Positions 35,861-46,483 of a DNA stretch of 64,000 nucleotides are shown piece by piece. Under the pieces are notes generated by a model. That model had not been told where the DNA came from and did not search any database. It saw only the letters and a list, made by a program, of their open reading frames with translations. The position numbers were made by a program, and so were the translations under genes. The DNA comes from Phanerochaete sordida (taxonomy: Eukaryota > Basidiomycota > Agaricomycetes > Polyporales > Phanerochaetaceae): NCBI GenBank assembly GCA_019973155.2, contig BPQB01000101.1, positions 42,675 through 106,674 of the forward strand. The letters are read 5' to 3'. Position 1 is the stretch's first letter; each line of letters begins with the position of its first letter.

Positions 35861-38389
35861 CAGATGAGATCTAATGTCGCAGCTCCCGACTGTGTATGTG
35901 CCCGGTCGACGCGGCGCGGCACAAGATTATTGTGCGTGTCGTCTAAGGGCCGGGAGTACTTGGTGCGAGGCGGCGTAGGGTGAATATGCGCGCGGGGGAT
36001 CCCCGAAGCCTGTATGGAAGGATGGGGAGGTCGAGAGATAGACTGGAAGACGCGAATTGTAGCCTTGAAAGACTTCAAGGGTCCGAAACTGGCGCTGGGT
36101 CCTCTTTCAAGCATGTCCAGTGTCGGAAGGGTATCTCGAGTCTCGAGACGAAGAAGGTGAGAGCAGGTAATCTTGGACAGATTGTTAGCACGAAGCCCCC
36201 AAAAAGATTTAGACATGGTCGACAACGTACAGGATCCGGACCTTCCCCCCGCCATCGAGCCCAAGATATGCCTCAAGGACGCCGTCGATGCACGAATCCT
36301 TCTTCACCTCGCCCGAAGCACCCGAAGTTCCTTGAACGATTCAAGGCTCTGCGACGACGACTCGAAGTCGCGTGCAACCATGCGATCCGCCAAACCCTGC
36401 CCGTGCGCCATGTCACTTGCGAGATGGCCCCACGAGGCCATGAGTGCCGCGCCCGCCGCGCCCGCCACGCGCCGCCAGGTCCTGAAACATGTTACCGCCT
36501 CCGCCGCCGGTACGCCTGCCTGCAAACGGCATGGACGCGTCGAACGACGGTCTGCCAGCGATACATTGATGCGCTGTAGTGCTGCTGCTTGACGAGTTGG
36601 TCTTCGTCCGGATCTCAGGTGCTAGGATCGCGCCTAGGACACAATGAAAGCATAGGCGAGGCCTTTGCGGGAGGGTGATGATGGTCAGCAGTCTTCGTGT
36701 GCACCTCGAGGTGTCACACAGCCAGGCACGCCCAGACTTCGTCCTGCGCGCGCAGTTTTGAGCAATATTCTGACGAGCGGTCTTCGCGGCCGAAGAGGGC
36801 GACTGGCTCCCCGGCCGGATTGCGCGCAGGAACATCCACATCGCCGCGCCGCGCCCGCTAGGCTCCCTCGATGGCGTCCTGATAAGCGGCTTTACCCGAG
36901 AAAGCGGCGGTCACGAGTGGCCAGCTGGCAGAGAGCCTCTTCATCCAACAGAGAGGCCGAATAGGTCGTGGGCACGTCCAGCGCGTCCAGCACGTCCGGC
37001 GTGTCGGCGCAGGATATGCTCTCGCGCTCGGAGCGTCGTCGAGACGGAACAGGTTTGCGGGCCGAGACGGTCCCTATCGCGTCCGGTGTCGACGTTGCGC
37101 AGCGCATGGGCTGCGCTAAAACGCCGTGCTCCAACATGCACTCACGGGTTGGGGTTCTGCGCGGCGGCTGACGTTGCGCATGATTGGGGCGCAGAGATGC
37201 GGGCTGAGTCTGCGCACAAAGAACCGTCCAAGGGCGTGGGTGGGGTACGGAAAGCCAGAGACGTCGGCCAGCAGCCTCGACGGGCAGGCGTGGGACCGCT
37301 GGGGCTTGGGAGGCCTGAAATGGCGGTGATCGACCTTTGCGCTTGCGACTATGTGTGAGACTTGTCGAGGTATGCCCATTCTGTATGCTGTAAAGCGCGA
37401 GGCTTGACGAAGATTGAGACATATACACCGGCAGCGGCGAAGAGTGCGTCTCGGTGCGCATGCGTATGGGCGCGGTGCGCCGAGCCTTCCGCGTGAAGCT
37501 GACGCTCGCCGTAGATTGGTTCGTCCGGAGCGGTGGGAAGCGATTGCGAGCGGAGAGGATGAGCGTTGACTGAAAGCGGCTCGTCAGCGCGGCAGCTCCA
37601 CGGATGCTAGGCCACTGGGACTTACCGAGAGCTCACCGGCCGCATCAGCGAAGCCCTGTTTGCGAGAGACTTGCGGATTGGCCTCGAAGGTGGTACCAAG
37701 TCAGCCTTCGCGAGATGCGACCGACGCGCGTTCTGAATTGTGTCGTGGATAGTGGTAGACAGAGGGGCAGACATGGCCTGAAGACGGTCCACAGACCTCA
37801 CGGATGGAGCGACCTTGCGAGGATGTACGTCACGAGGCGTCGATTGAATTGAGGAATGCGGCTTCCGACAGGGCTTGGAGGTCACAGCATTACTAGAACA
37901 GAGTCAAAACCATAGCTTGAGGGAAATGAGGCGTCTCAAGGATCCTGATATGTCGAAGTGTGGCCAACTCGGCATAGGCAACGGGAAAGCAGAGGGGTAG
38001 ACATTTCGTCGAAGAAATGGGACAAGGGTGGGCATGGGTTCGTGTTGCTCCTGGTACGCTTTGAGAGGAGCAGTCGGAATATGGTGTGTGTAAAGAGCGC
38101 AGAGGGACAGGCGGTGCCTTCATATCCTACGGGACCCTGCGGGAACGCCAGAGAAAGGGTGAGCGTGAGACGAGGACATAGTGCGCACTACGCACCTGTG
38201 AGCCCAAAGCCTATATCATTCCTCCCGTCCTTCCTAGTTTCCATCCAACCAGCTGCTTACGAGACGCGTCCAAGCTCGCTGGAAGGTCTCAGAGGACGTA
38301 CACTTGAAGCTTGGAGTCTCGCCGGTGATGCAGGTTGTCCATCCGCACGCTGCTTGCAGGTCTGAACAACACGCGATAGGCTTAAGAAA

Positions 38390-39906
38390 GGTTAAACAGA
38401 GGCAGAAGCGTCCGAAAGGGACATACCAAAGCCAGGAGACGACTCTAGGGCGGCAGATGGCCGGCTGCCGACGCCTCCAAGACGGCTACTTGATCGCCTG
38501 ACCTCGTAGTGGGCAAGCGAGCCAAGCACCGACAGACAGCGCAGAACGTGTGGGAGTGCTGGCCCCAAGGAGCGAATGCGAGTGAGAGTACCACAGGGGT
38601 GGATATATGTTGAGGGCTCGGCGAGAGGCTCGAGGAGGGCGAGACGGAAAAGTGTGGCATTCACCGTCACGAGGTCCTCGGTCGGCGCATCTTCTCATCC
38701 CTCACTCCGTGCTCGCTACCCCAGAACAGCACGGGCCGTCGGAGGGCCTGCATAGCATCAGAATGGATGAGGCCGGTGTGGGCGAATGTCGCCGAACATG
38801 GCGGTTGGGAAAGAAACCTCGGCCTTTGAAGGCGCCTCGCGTGGCCGCCACGAAGCTGATGGCGCCGGCACTGGCCGCAGCCTGCTTTTCCGCCGTGTCG
38901 TGTCGTCAGCAGGATACTTGGACAGTACGCGCACACAGGCGGCCTGGCGTATCGCGGCAAGCGAATATTGGCAGCGTAAAAACGTCCGCTCCGAGTGCTC
39001 TGCACTTACAGCGCCGAACATGCTAGCTTGCGTACTCGGCGGGCACGGCCTGAGCCGGGCTTTTCGAGCACACTCTCGATGTCTTGCGCTCCCCCAGTGA
39101 ACGAACGCTATCGACAGCCCGTGCTTCTGTTCCACTGCCCTCGATTGTTAGAACTGTAGGTTATTCCCGCTGTCCAAGGGAAAAATGCACTTACTCGATT
39201 CAAGTTCCTGCTCGAGGAGACCATCAATGGAGATGCAAAGCGAGCGCGTACGGGGCCGTTCAAGAGCATTTTGTAATGCGCTCCGCCACCCAGGTATAGC
39301 TCCATTCCGCGCCATAATCGAAGGACACGCTCGATGGCGATCCGAGAAAGTATGTGACTTCTCGAGTTAGTGTATCGCCTCAGGCCTGCCTGGGTACGCT
39401 GCGACGCACCGTAGGTAGCACGCTGAGCGTTGGACGATACCGAAGGTCCTTGCAACGTACCGGTTGCCGCGCTGCAGGACTCTTGCAGAGGAAATTATGG
39501 CGACCGTGCTGTTGCAAGGTGCGCATCGCCCTTCTCACTCCACGTCAAATTGTAGGACTAAACTCCGAAATAGACGAAACCTTCCCTAGTAGGACGCATG
39601 CACCCAGAGACCTCACTAGAGAACCTGTCAATACAGAGCTCGCGGATGATGGAACGAGCACCCGCTCATCCCTCGTGGAAAGGAACGAGCAATAACTCAT
39701 CCCTCGTAGGAAAATGCGCAATGGAGGTTTCGCGGCACGGCCGCTGTAGCAGAGGATGCCGAGAGCATAAACGCCATACGCTGCGACTCAGGTTGGCATA
39801 CATTTTCCTAACAAAACCTATGTACTCACGACTTCTCTCTGCAGGCCTCTCTACCAGGCTGGATCTTTGCTGCCAAGGTACCACCGTCCGACACATTTGT
39901 ATATAA
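38390..39906 (-). pseudogene. Locus P, copy 3
   Basis: A TATATAA box at 39,900-39,906 is followed leftward by a donor-like GTGAGTAC near 39,828, then RTRSLCISIDGLLEQELESS (near 39,195-39,255), RAVEQKHGLSIAFVHWGSA (near 39,080-39,135), LVTVNATLFRLALLEPLAEP (near 38,600-38,670). Here the minus frame 38,758-39,135 stays open for 125 codons, more than in the other copies, so this may be the least damaged member. No family recognised. Confidence 0.4.
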
Positions 39907-39909
39907 CCG

Positions 39910-40550
39910 CACTAGCAACTACGAGCCCAGTTCACCTCCCCACCGGTTACGTGCGCCACAGTGAGTCTCCTCTAGCGATTTCATACTGCACCGCGAACTG
40001 CACGTTGGTCTCGCATGCACAGCTGTGTTCGCCAAACGGCGGCATACGCGTACAGGCGACACTTCGTCCTTGTTAGGCAGCCTGACGTTTCCGACTTCGT
40101 GGATCCTACGGTGGAGCTCGAGACGAGTGGGAAGATGGCCGAGCGCGCTCGAGCGATCGGCGTTGGGCGATCTGCACACTGCGATGTACGCAAAAGCTAC
40201 GATGTTCTTGGCCTTCTGCCTTTCTGTAGCCAATACATGCTCAGCGATCCGAAGGGCACGAAGCGAGCGGACGATGCGGGCATCGGGAACGGAGGTCATC
40301 GTCCCTGGCTAGATGACTCACACCACCAGCTCGCGCGTCCGATACCAGTGCCACGCCTGGTGCGTCCATCTGCATATATATGTCTGTCTACACGCACTGT
40401 ATAATATCAGCGCGTTTTCCGCCGTCCGTGTATGACAATAACCCGTCCGGGCCGAAAATACATAACCCAGTAAAACGTTCGTCCATCCGAGCCTAAGTCT
40501 CTCCGTCGCAAAGCTCGAATTCATTGTCCGTCCTGTGCCTCCGCTCGACA
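39910..40550. other. Conserved spacer beside the SPRY-F-box gene, copy 3
   Basis: The minus frame 39,919-40,299 (126 codons, SVPDARIVRSLRALRIAEHV, then LHRRIHEVGNVRLPNKDEV) is open in full where copy 2 is broken. Plus frames at 40,015-40,404 and 40,025-40,312 are open too. Similarity to copy 2 holds across the whole block. Confidence 0.35.
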
Positions 40551-40553
40551 GTC

Positions 40554-42678
40554 CTACCCAGACCTCCCCGCGCTGGCCTCCAAATGCCTCTCCCGTTTTT
40601 CTCTGATCCGGGCGCTTTCTTCGATGGTTATCAGCCCGAGACGATGCGCGTGAGGCATGAGCTCCCGAAGTTGTGCTGGGAGATCTGGGACGGTGGCCGT
40701 GATTCTCTCGTCAATAATAAGGGTAAGCGGGTAGTGAGGGCGCAGATGGGGGTCAAGGTCCTGGAGTGCCAACTCGACAGTAGGCGACGACCGGTAGAAA
40801 TTGAGAGTTGCAAGGAGGCGTGCACGGATGGGGCTGTTCTCTTCAGCCGGTGGTATTGACCATTTCAATTTCAACGTGGAGTGATCAAAGTTCAAGGATG
40901 CTAAGCATCGTGCAGATGCCGTGAGATTATGACATTCTACAAGACAAAAAGTACCTACATTCTGGCGTCCCTGAGGTATCTGCTTTGTATGTATATTCTG
41001 CCCATCTGGTGGAGCTCCAATTCGTTGTCCACGGCGCTCTTAAGACCGCTTCAGCCACAGCGGAGGCATCAGGGTCATTGCCAGTGCAGAGCCGTGCTGC
41101 AACGGCTGCCATGGCTGCTCGCTGGTTGATCGTGGTGTCATCCCTCCAGCAGAACGTCTGCAACCTCTGCGCCGCAGCAGCAACATGTGCCGGGCGCACT
41201 GGCCCCACGCGATCGATCGTCACATATCGAAGCTCCAGATGCTTCAGCGAGGGCAGGGCGTTAATGATGGAGAAGAGCTGGGCGCAAGAATGAAGGGGTC
41301 GGCGTGCCAGGTAGAGTGTATGCAGGGCGCGAAGATGGCGAAGGAGTGCGGGTAACATGGATGTAATGCGAGGCGCAAATGTGCGCTGACGTCCGGTGCC
41401 CTGATATTTTTGTCCATGACAAATGAGCTGCGTGAGCTGCGTTGCATGAGCCCCCAGACTGGACAGAAAGACAGTCTCCAGCGGAGGCAGATTCTGAGTC
41501 TCGCAAAGTGAAAGTGTATTGATGTGTGACCCAGGATTTGAGGTAATGGTGGAGCATTTGCGGGCTTTCTGTATCAGGTATTCTATATCGCTACGTCTGC
41601 GAATGGAAATGTCTCTCAGGAAGGCGGGCCATAGTATGGTGCTCCAATGTGAGCATACGAGCCTGAGTCTTGCTACGAGGATTCGGTGCGTTTTTCCGGG
41701 CTTCCCTATGACGTAGCGCAAAATCATGGAAATCACCTCGGGGGGAAGGGGTGCATGCCCGACGGCCTGACGAGTCTGCGCACCGATTATGCGGGATAGG
41801 TATGGTTTAGCAATGAATAGAGCCACGGTCTCGTCGAAGGAAATGCGGAGGTCAAACCAACGCGATGACGAGATCGTGCTGGGAGCATCGGGGCAGAGAA
41901 ACACTGCCAGGCGAGTCTCAGACCTGACATCGAGAGAGTAGTCTCCTGCACGGCCGGTGAATTGTTGTACTCTTATAAGCACAGTACACACCTAGCCAAG
42001 CACCATTTTTGGTCAGGAATATAGTACGTTCATTCAGTCGAGCGCCACATCCTATGATGTCCCCGGCTATAATTACATGAGCACGAACGCTGATCTACCC
42101 CGGGTGAACTGCTGCTTACAGGAGTATGTTTTGTTCCTTGCCTGTAAATGACGCGTGCCATATTTGGTCTTGAATGACTGAAGCGGCCCGTCGCTCCACC
42201 AGATCTTGCTGTGTTTGATGTTCAAGTGCGAAGCGCCCTGTGCTCGAGCTTTGACTTGAAAGAGGCTGTAAATTGGGATGTATAGTAAGAGGCCATAGAT
42301 GGATCATAAAAGAGCAGCATACCCAACACCCAAGCTATGACAAGATGGCGTCGTAAATCCTGAATTCCAATTCTACGTGTAGCGCACTCACTGGACGCCA
42401 CGCAGCTCCTTCACCGCCACCTCAAAATATTGCAGCCCATTTGATCCCACCGGGGTATCGGCGTAGACTACTCCGTTCTCCTCGAGAGTATTTGCGATGT
42501 TCTGGACTCCGGTTGGATCAAGAGCAATGTCCCATTTGGGAGTCGTACTGCGCTGTTCAATGCGCTCGCGGAAGAACCTTGTCTGCTGCCCACGTTTCGA
42601 GTACATCGGGCAGACAACGGCTGGGGAGGAGATGCGAGTAAGGATACTGGACGACGGGCGAGGGAACGCGTCAGCCAA
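40554..42678 (-). CDS. SPRY plus F-box protein, copy 3
   Basis: The start MADAFPRPSSSIL is at 42,678. SPRY blocks: EENGVVYADTPVGSNGLQYF, IKHSKIWWSDGPLQSFKTKY (near 42,155-42,215), GDIIGCGARLNERTIFLTKN (near 42,000-42,060) and WFDLRISFDET (near 41,825-41,860). The F-box LPPEVISMILRYV...LRLVCSHWSTIL (about 41,640-41,750) differs clearly from the other copies, whereas TNWSSTRWAEYTYKADTSG (near 40,975) is almost that of copy 2. The last exon begins at about 40,895, reads LKLKWSIPPAEENSPIRARL, and runs past the usual end (GLITIEESARIREKRERH) to a stop at 40,554, giving about 14 extra residues that look basic and helical. Same splice-site caveat as the other copies. Confidence 0.73.
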
Positions 42679-42709
42679 ATGGCGCCCTTCCTCTTATGTG
42701 GTAGAAAAT

Positions 42710-43310
42710 GGGGCTCGCGCTAGCCACGCGATGACCGGTATTGTCGAGCAGAGTTTGCGGCGTCTGGGTAGACAGAGCTGCTTAATCATCACGCGTTCAT
42801 TCTGCACGAGTACTGTACAAGGCGATTTGCACCGGATACGCTACCACGTCTGCACAGCACCCGCGATAGATCGCTGGGAAGGCTACTGCGCAGGTTGCAG
42901 TGCCTCGGGCCTGGATGAATCTACGAGTCGCACAGCTATCAGCAATTGTGCCGCTCCGCGTGCATGGAGAGGTCTACCTGGTAGCCTTGGATAGAGCCCT
43001 GAAGCAGTCCAAGGCAAGTGCGCCCCAATCTACAGTTGTCAGGACTGTCCGGCCGTTTCAGGCATGGTGCGTTGGAGGCTCCCCGAGAGATCCCGGAAGG
43101 CACCGGGCGCCGCAGAGGCGGAGGCACAGTTCCTGCCAAACAGCATAGCATGGTCCTGGCCCCTTGAAGCGACAGCACGGTGTGCGCGCCCGTTCCGCGT
43201 GGTAGCGGCACGGCTTCAAGGTTTGAGGTCGAGTTCGCGTGGCATTCCAAGTCCAAGGCCGTGGGAAGTGGGAGGTGAGATACCGCCAACACCGCAAAAC
43301 CCTCGCCGTC
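42710..43310. other. Block Q, copy 3
   Basis: Related to 31,290-31,900, most clearly at its right end, where CGCCAACACCGCA.AACCCTCG recurs (near 43,283 and 31,825). No uninterrupted gene; the longest frame, minus 42,939-43,292, shows no domain. Confidence 0.3.
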
Positions 43311-43589
43311 TTTCCTAGGACGCCGGCAGAATGGGCGTTACGCTGCGCGGCCGCAGGGCCGCACGGCCTCGTGCCGTACTCGTCGTCGAGAAGTGCTTGC
43401 ACAGCCCGCCTGCCACACCTGGTGCGCCACCGCGTGTCCTCGTACTAGGTTCAAGAACTGGGGAGGCCTGGCACTCGATGCTCGCAGGTGTAGGAGGAGT
43501 TGAGACGGATCTGTCGTGACGATGGTCTCAGCGTCTGCTCCCGGAAGGAACGTTTAATGGATGACGGCGCGGCGCGAAGCCGCGCGATC

Positions 43590-45745
43590 TCTAGAATAAC
43601 ACATTGGCAAGGCTGAGGCGATGGCGAACAGCTGCTCGTAATACAAAGGAAGCGTCTCGACCTAGCCGCACAATGGTCGGCGAATGTCGTTGCACCAGCG
43701 AGGCTCGACCGCCCCCCGCACCATCATAGCGCCTCAGAGCCGCAGGAAGCAGCGGGCTGTCTGCAGATAGGGCCCGGCAGACACCAGGATACCAGCGTGT
43801 AGGAAGCCGTGCTTCGCGGAGGCACGTTGTTCGTGCCTGCACTGCCGAGCCGTCGGCGCTCCTGCCCCATCGCAGGGACTCGTCCTTGGCGCGAGGGACG
43901 GACGATGCGCACGCCGCGCGCGAGGACGGTCGTCCTCGAGATACGGTCGTCGCGGAAGTGCACCGGGCGCGCGTTGGCTTTAGATTGAGCCTCAGCCCTG
44001 CGGTCTGGACTCGCGTCTGGAGCGCGAGTTGGGCTAGGACGGCCATCCGGTCGCGACTTGGGCGCGGACCCGGAGGAGAAACGCTTCGCGGGCTTTCATG
44101 CGCACGCATTATGGCGGGTGGAATGGCCGGAGGAAACGCTATTGTAGCGCGCGCAACAAATCCGAGGGGACGGACGGGGCACGGGAGCGTGCGGCATTGG
44201 GTGGCTGTCGACGAGGTAAGCGACGCTGACGCCTTCGGGCCTTGGGCTGGCGGGAAATCCTCGACGGGCTTCCACGGTCTTCGTTTCTAGGAGCGTAGGA
44301 GCGAGTGGACGCCAGCGACAGTGCACATGGGCTCGGCCTATCCCAATGTGAAATATTCGCACAGCTGTAGCTGCCACGGAGAGGGAAGCCGCGGGGCCAG
44401 ATTATTGGCGAGAAAATTAGGACGTCGGATATATCCCGAGGGAGACGCACACCGTCTCCGCAGGGAAATATCCCGCGAAGACCGAGCGTCGTGAGAGCTG
44501 GGATTCGTGTCAGCTTGAACACACCTCGGGCATGATAATGAACTCACAGAAGAGCCTCGTACACCTGAATAACAGCGTGCGTGGCAGCGCAAAATCCATG
44601 TTGAATTCGTCGTCTTGTCCTAGGTATCGAGCAGCCTGCGCCTCGAAAAGGTATGATTGCCAGGTCGGAGGGCGAGCTGGAATAGCCAGCGTCGCAGGGT
44701 AGCGACAGAAGAGTCGCAATCTGGAAAAAGGTCTAGCGGTCTATGAATCTTTGCTATCGGCGTTGACGAGATAGGACGAGCGAAGCAAAAGATACTAGAG
44801 GGCACACAGAAGACGCCTGATCCTGAATCTTCGACGCAGTGTTTTTTCTGGTAGGACTTTCTGTGCATACGTCAGCTTCGAGCGCAGATGTGCGGCAGAT
44901 TCCGCTCACCAAGTCAACTCTAGCTGAGTTCGATGAGCGTAGCGAGTCTTGGTGCATCGAGGGCTGCCGCTGCCAGGGGAGATATGCATCAATGGATGAG
45001 GCGGCCTGCGAGCTCGACGGGGATGGCTGCTTTTCCTCTGGAGAGGCGCTTTGAACGGAGTGACGTTTCCGTGCGTGTCCATAGAGTCAAGTTGACGGGG
45101 TTGTCCGTCTGCCCCAGGTTCATCGAGTAGGACGAGGCTTGTACGGACAGGTCCCTTCGATGACGAGCGTTCGGGATACGCGACGCCCACGAGTCGTGAA
45201 CTAGGGGAGGAAAACATTAGACAACGTAAGTCTGCGCGGCCTGTGTTATGCACCTATGCAATAAGATGAGACACAGTAAATCTTCAGCCCGGCATACAGC
45301 TCTCGTCCAAGCCCAACTCCTCGAACACGGTGCTGTCCGGTGACTGTCCACCATTTGGATCGTGCATCGAGGCGTAGAAGAGCTTCCGCTGACGTGCAGC
45401 AGCCCGATACCTGTGACGAAAGTCAGCCGGGGCTCAGGCGAGCCGTTTGACGTGAATAAGAACCGCAGGGGGTGGTAGAGGTGAGCGAGAGACGTGGAGG
45501 TTCGTCCGACTTAGACCGTCAGATGGCGCCGCATAGCGTGTGGGCGGTCGTGCACCGTGCGCGGTCGTTTACAGACGCAAGGATGTCTGGGGAAAAGCAA
45601 GAGAAAATCTTCAGGTGGATAGTGAGGCTGTGGACGGGCCGGACAAGTACTGTCGCGTCCTGGGGCAAGTTGCGAAGCGTGGAGGCGCCCCCGCCACCTT
45701 CCAAACGCGCACTGATGGCGCAGAGGCGACGGGGCGCATCAAACC
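43590..45745 (-). pseudogene. Locus R, copy 3
   Basis: Shared pieces: DSTVFEELGLDESCM (near 45,285-45,330), SSVATLRRWLFQLALRP (near 44,670-44,720) and CAATHAVIQVYEALL (near 44,550-44,595). A one-base insertion in the C-run at about 45,692-45,697 puts the VWKAAGRLPALR-type segment out of frame relative to copies 1 and 2. Strongly suggests a pseudogene. Confidence 0.4.
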
Positions 45746-46042
45746 CGAGCCTTCCCGATCCGCACAATGGCTACCACGTGGGTTCCGTCCGCGCGCTGGC
45801 CGTCGCCCGGACCCTCGCTCACCGTTTCCGCGACTTCCTTCCTACTAGCCTACCGATTTGGATTTCACCGCTTCTCTCCCTTGCTGACACCTGTATGCCA
45901 GCCTGCTGCCACAGCTGGCGTAAATATGCTGCTGCGAGTCTGCGACAGGGCTAGTCGGCCTCCGCGTCGACTGAAACGTTAGCCACGCATGAAAGGCTCG
46001 GCGCGCACGCCGGTCCTTTTCTCTTCTGCATGCCCCCCGGCA

Positions 46043-46157
46043 TATAAAAGCTGACGCGTCAAGATTGCTTCAGGATGTACCGACAAAGTTCGCGAAGCAT
46101 CTTCGTCGAGGAGCTGGAGACGAGCCGTCCAGGCAGGCTAGTCATCGGCTCATAATG
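46043..46157 (+). other. TATA box followed by a 26-codon frame
   Basis: TATAAA at 46,043-46,048 is followed 27 bp later by an ATG (46,075) that opens MYRQSSRSIFVEELETSRPG and closes after 26 codons. It could be a first exon or a chance pair; no downstream exon found. Confidence 0.2.
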
Positions 46158-46183
46158 CGGGTGTGTGACTGATTACTCATCTT

Positions 46184-46483
46184 CTACTTAATCTCAGCAG
46201 TAATACTCCCGCCCTCAGCGCTCGCTCTGTACGCAGGAGGCTGCCCGAATGCCATTTCGCGAACCAAGATAATTTCGCCATCCTCCAGAACACCCTTACC
46301 CAGCGATCCGTACATCCCAGCGATATCACTCCAGGCGATGTACATTGCGCCGGCGCGTTTTTCCTCAAACATCATCGGCGTCCTCATCTGTATACTCTCC
46401 AATGCAGCCGCGGATGCTTTAGTCTGTCGCCGCTCGTCCGGCAATTGCTCTTGAATTATTTCCCTCTCTTGATCGTCGCGACG
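46184..46483 (-). CDS. Hypothetical protein, 3' exon or fragment
   Basis: The frame is open from 46,483 to a TAA at 46,184-46,186 and reads smoothly as protein: a charged stretch DDQEREIIQEQLPDERRQT, then MRTPMMFEEKRAGAMYIAW and GKGVLEDGEIILVREMAFGQ. No ATG lies in the first part; the first ATG would start at MRTPMMFEE. Composition is unlike the Arg/Ser-rich chance frames around it. No family recognised. It may be the last exon of a gene whose 5' part I cannot find, or a gene remnant. Confidence 0.35.
   Translation of the reverse strand, partial: RRDDQEREIIQEQLPDERRQTKASAAALESIQMRTPMMFEEKRAGAMYIAWSDIAGMYGSLGKGVLEDGEIILVREMAFGQPPAYRASAEGGSITAEIK

Larger units (their letters stand above)
26880..38400. 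repeat. Tandem unit II of a diverged triplication
   Basis: Same order as unit I: locus P (27.0-28.2 kb), spacer, SPRY-F-box copy 2 (28.8-31.0 kb), block Q (31.3-31.8 kb), locus R (32.1-34.4 kb), locus S (34.9-35.9 kb). It is over 1 kb longer than unit I, largely because of 35.9-38.4 kb, where I see no gene: long frames there (for example plus 35,980-36,579, rich in Arg and Pro) lack motifs. Limits are estimated from anchor blocks. Confidence 0.7.
38400..45950. repeat. Tandem unit III, truncated at its right end
   Basis: Carries locus P (38.4-39.9 kb), spacer, SPRY-F-box copy 3 (40.6-42.7 kb), block Q (42.7-43.3 kb) and locus R (43.6-45.8 kb). Locus S and the rest of the unit are missing: past about 45.9 kb the sequence no longer resembles 24.3-26.9 or 34.6-38.4 kb. 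This marks the right edge of the triplication. Confidence 0.65.
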
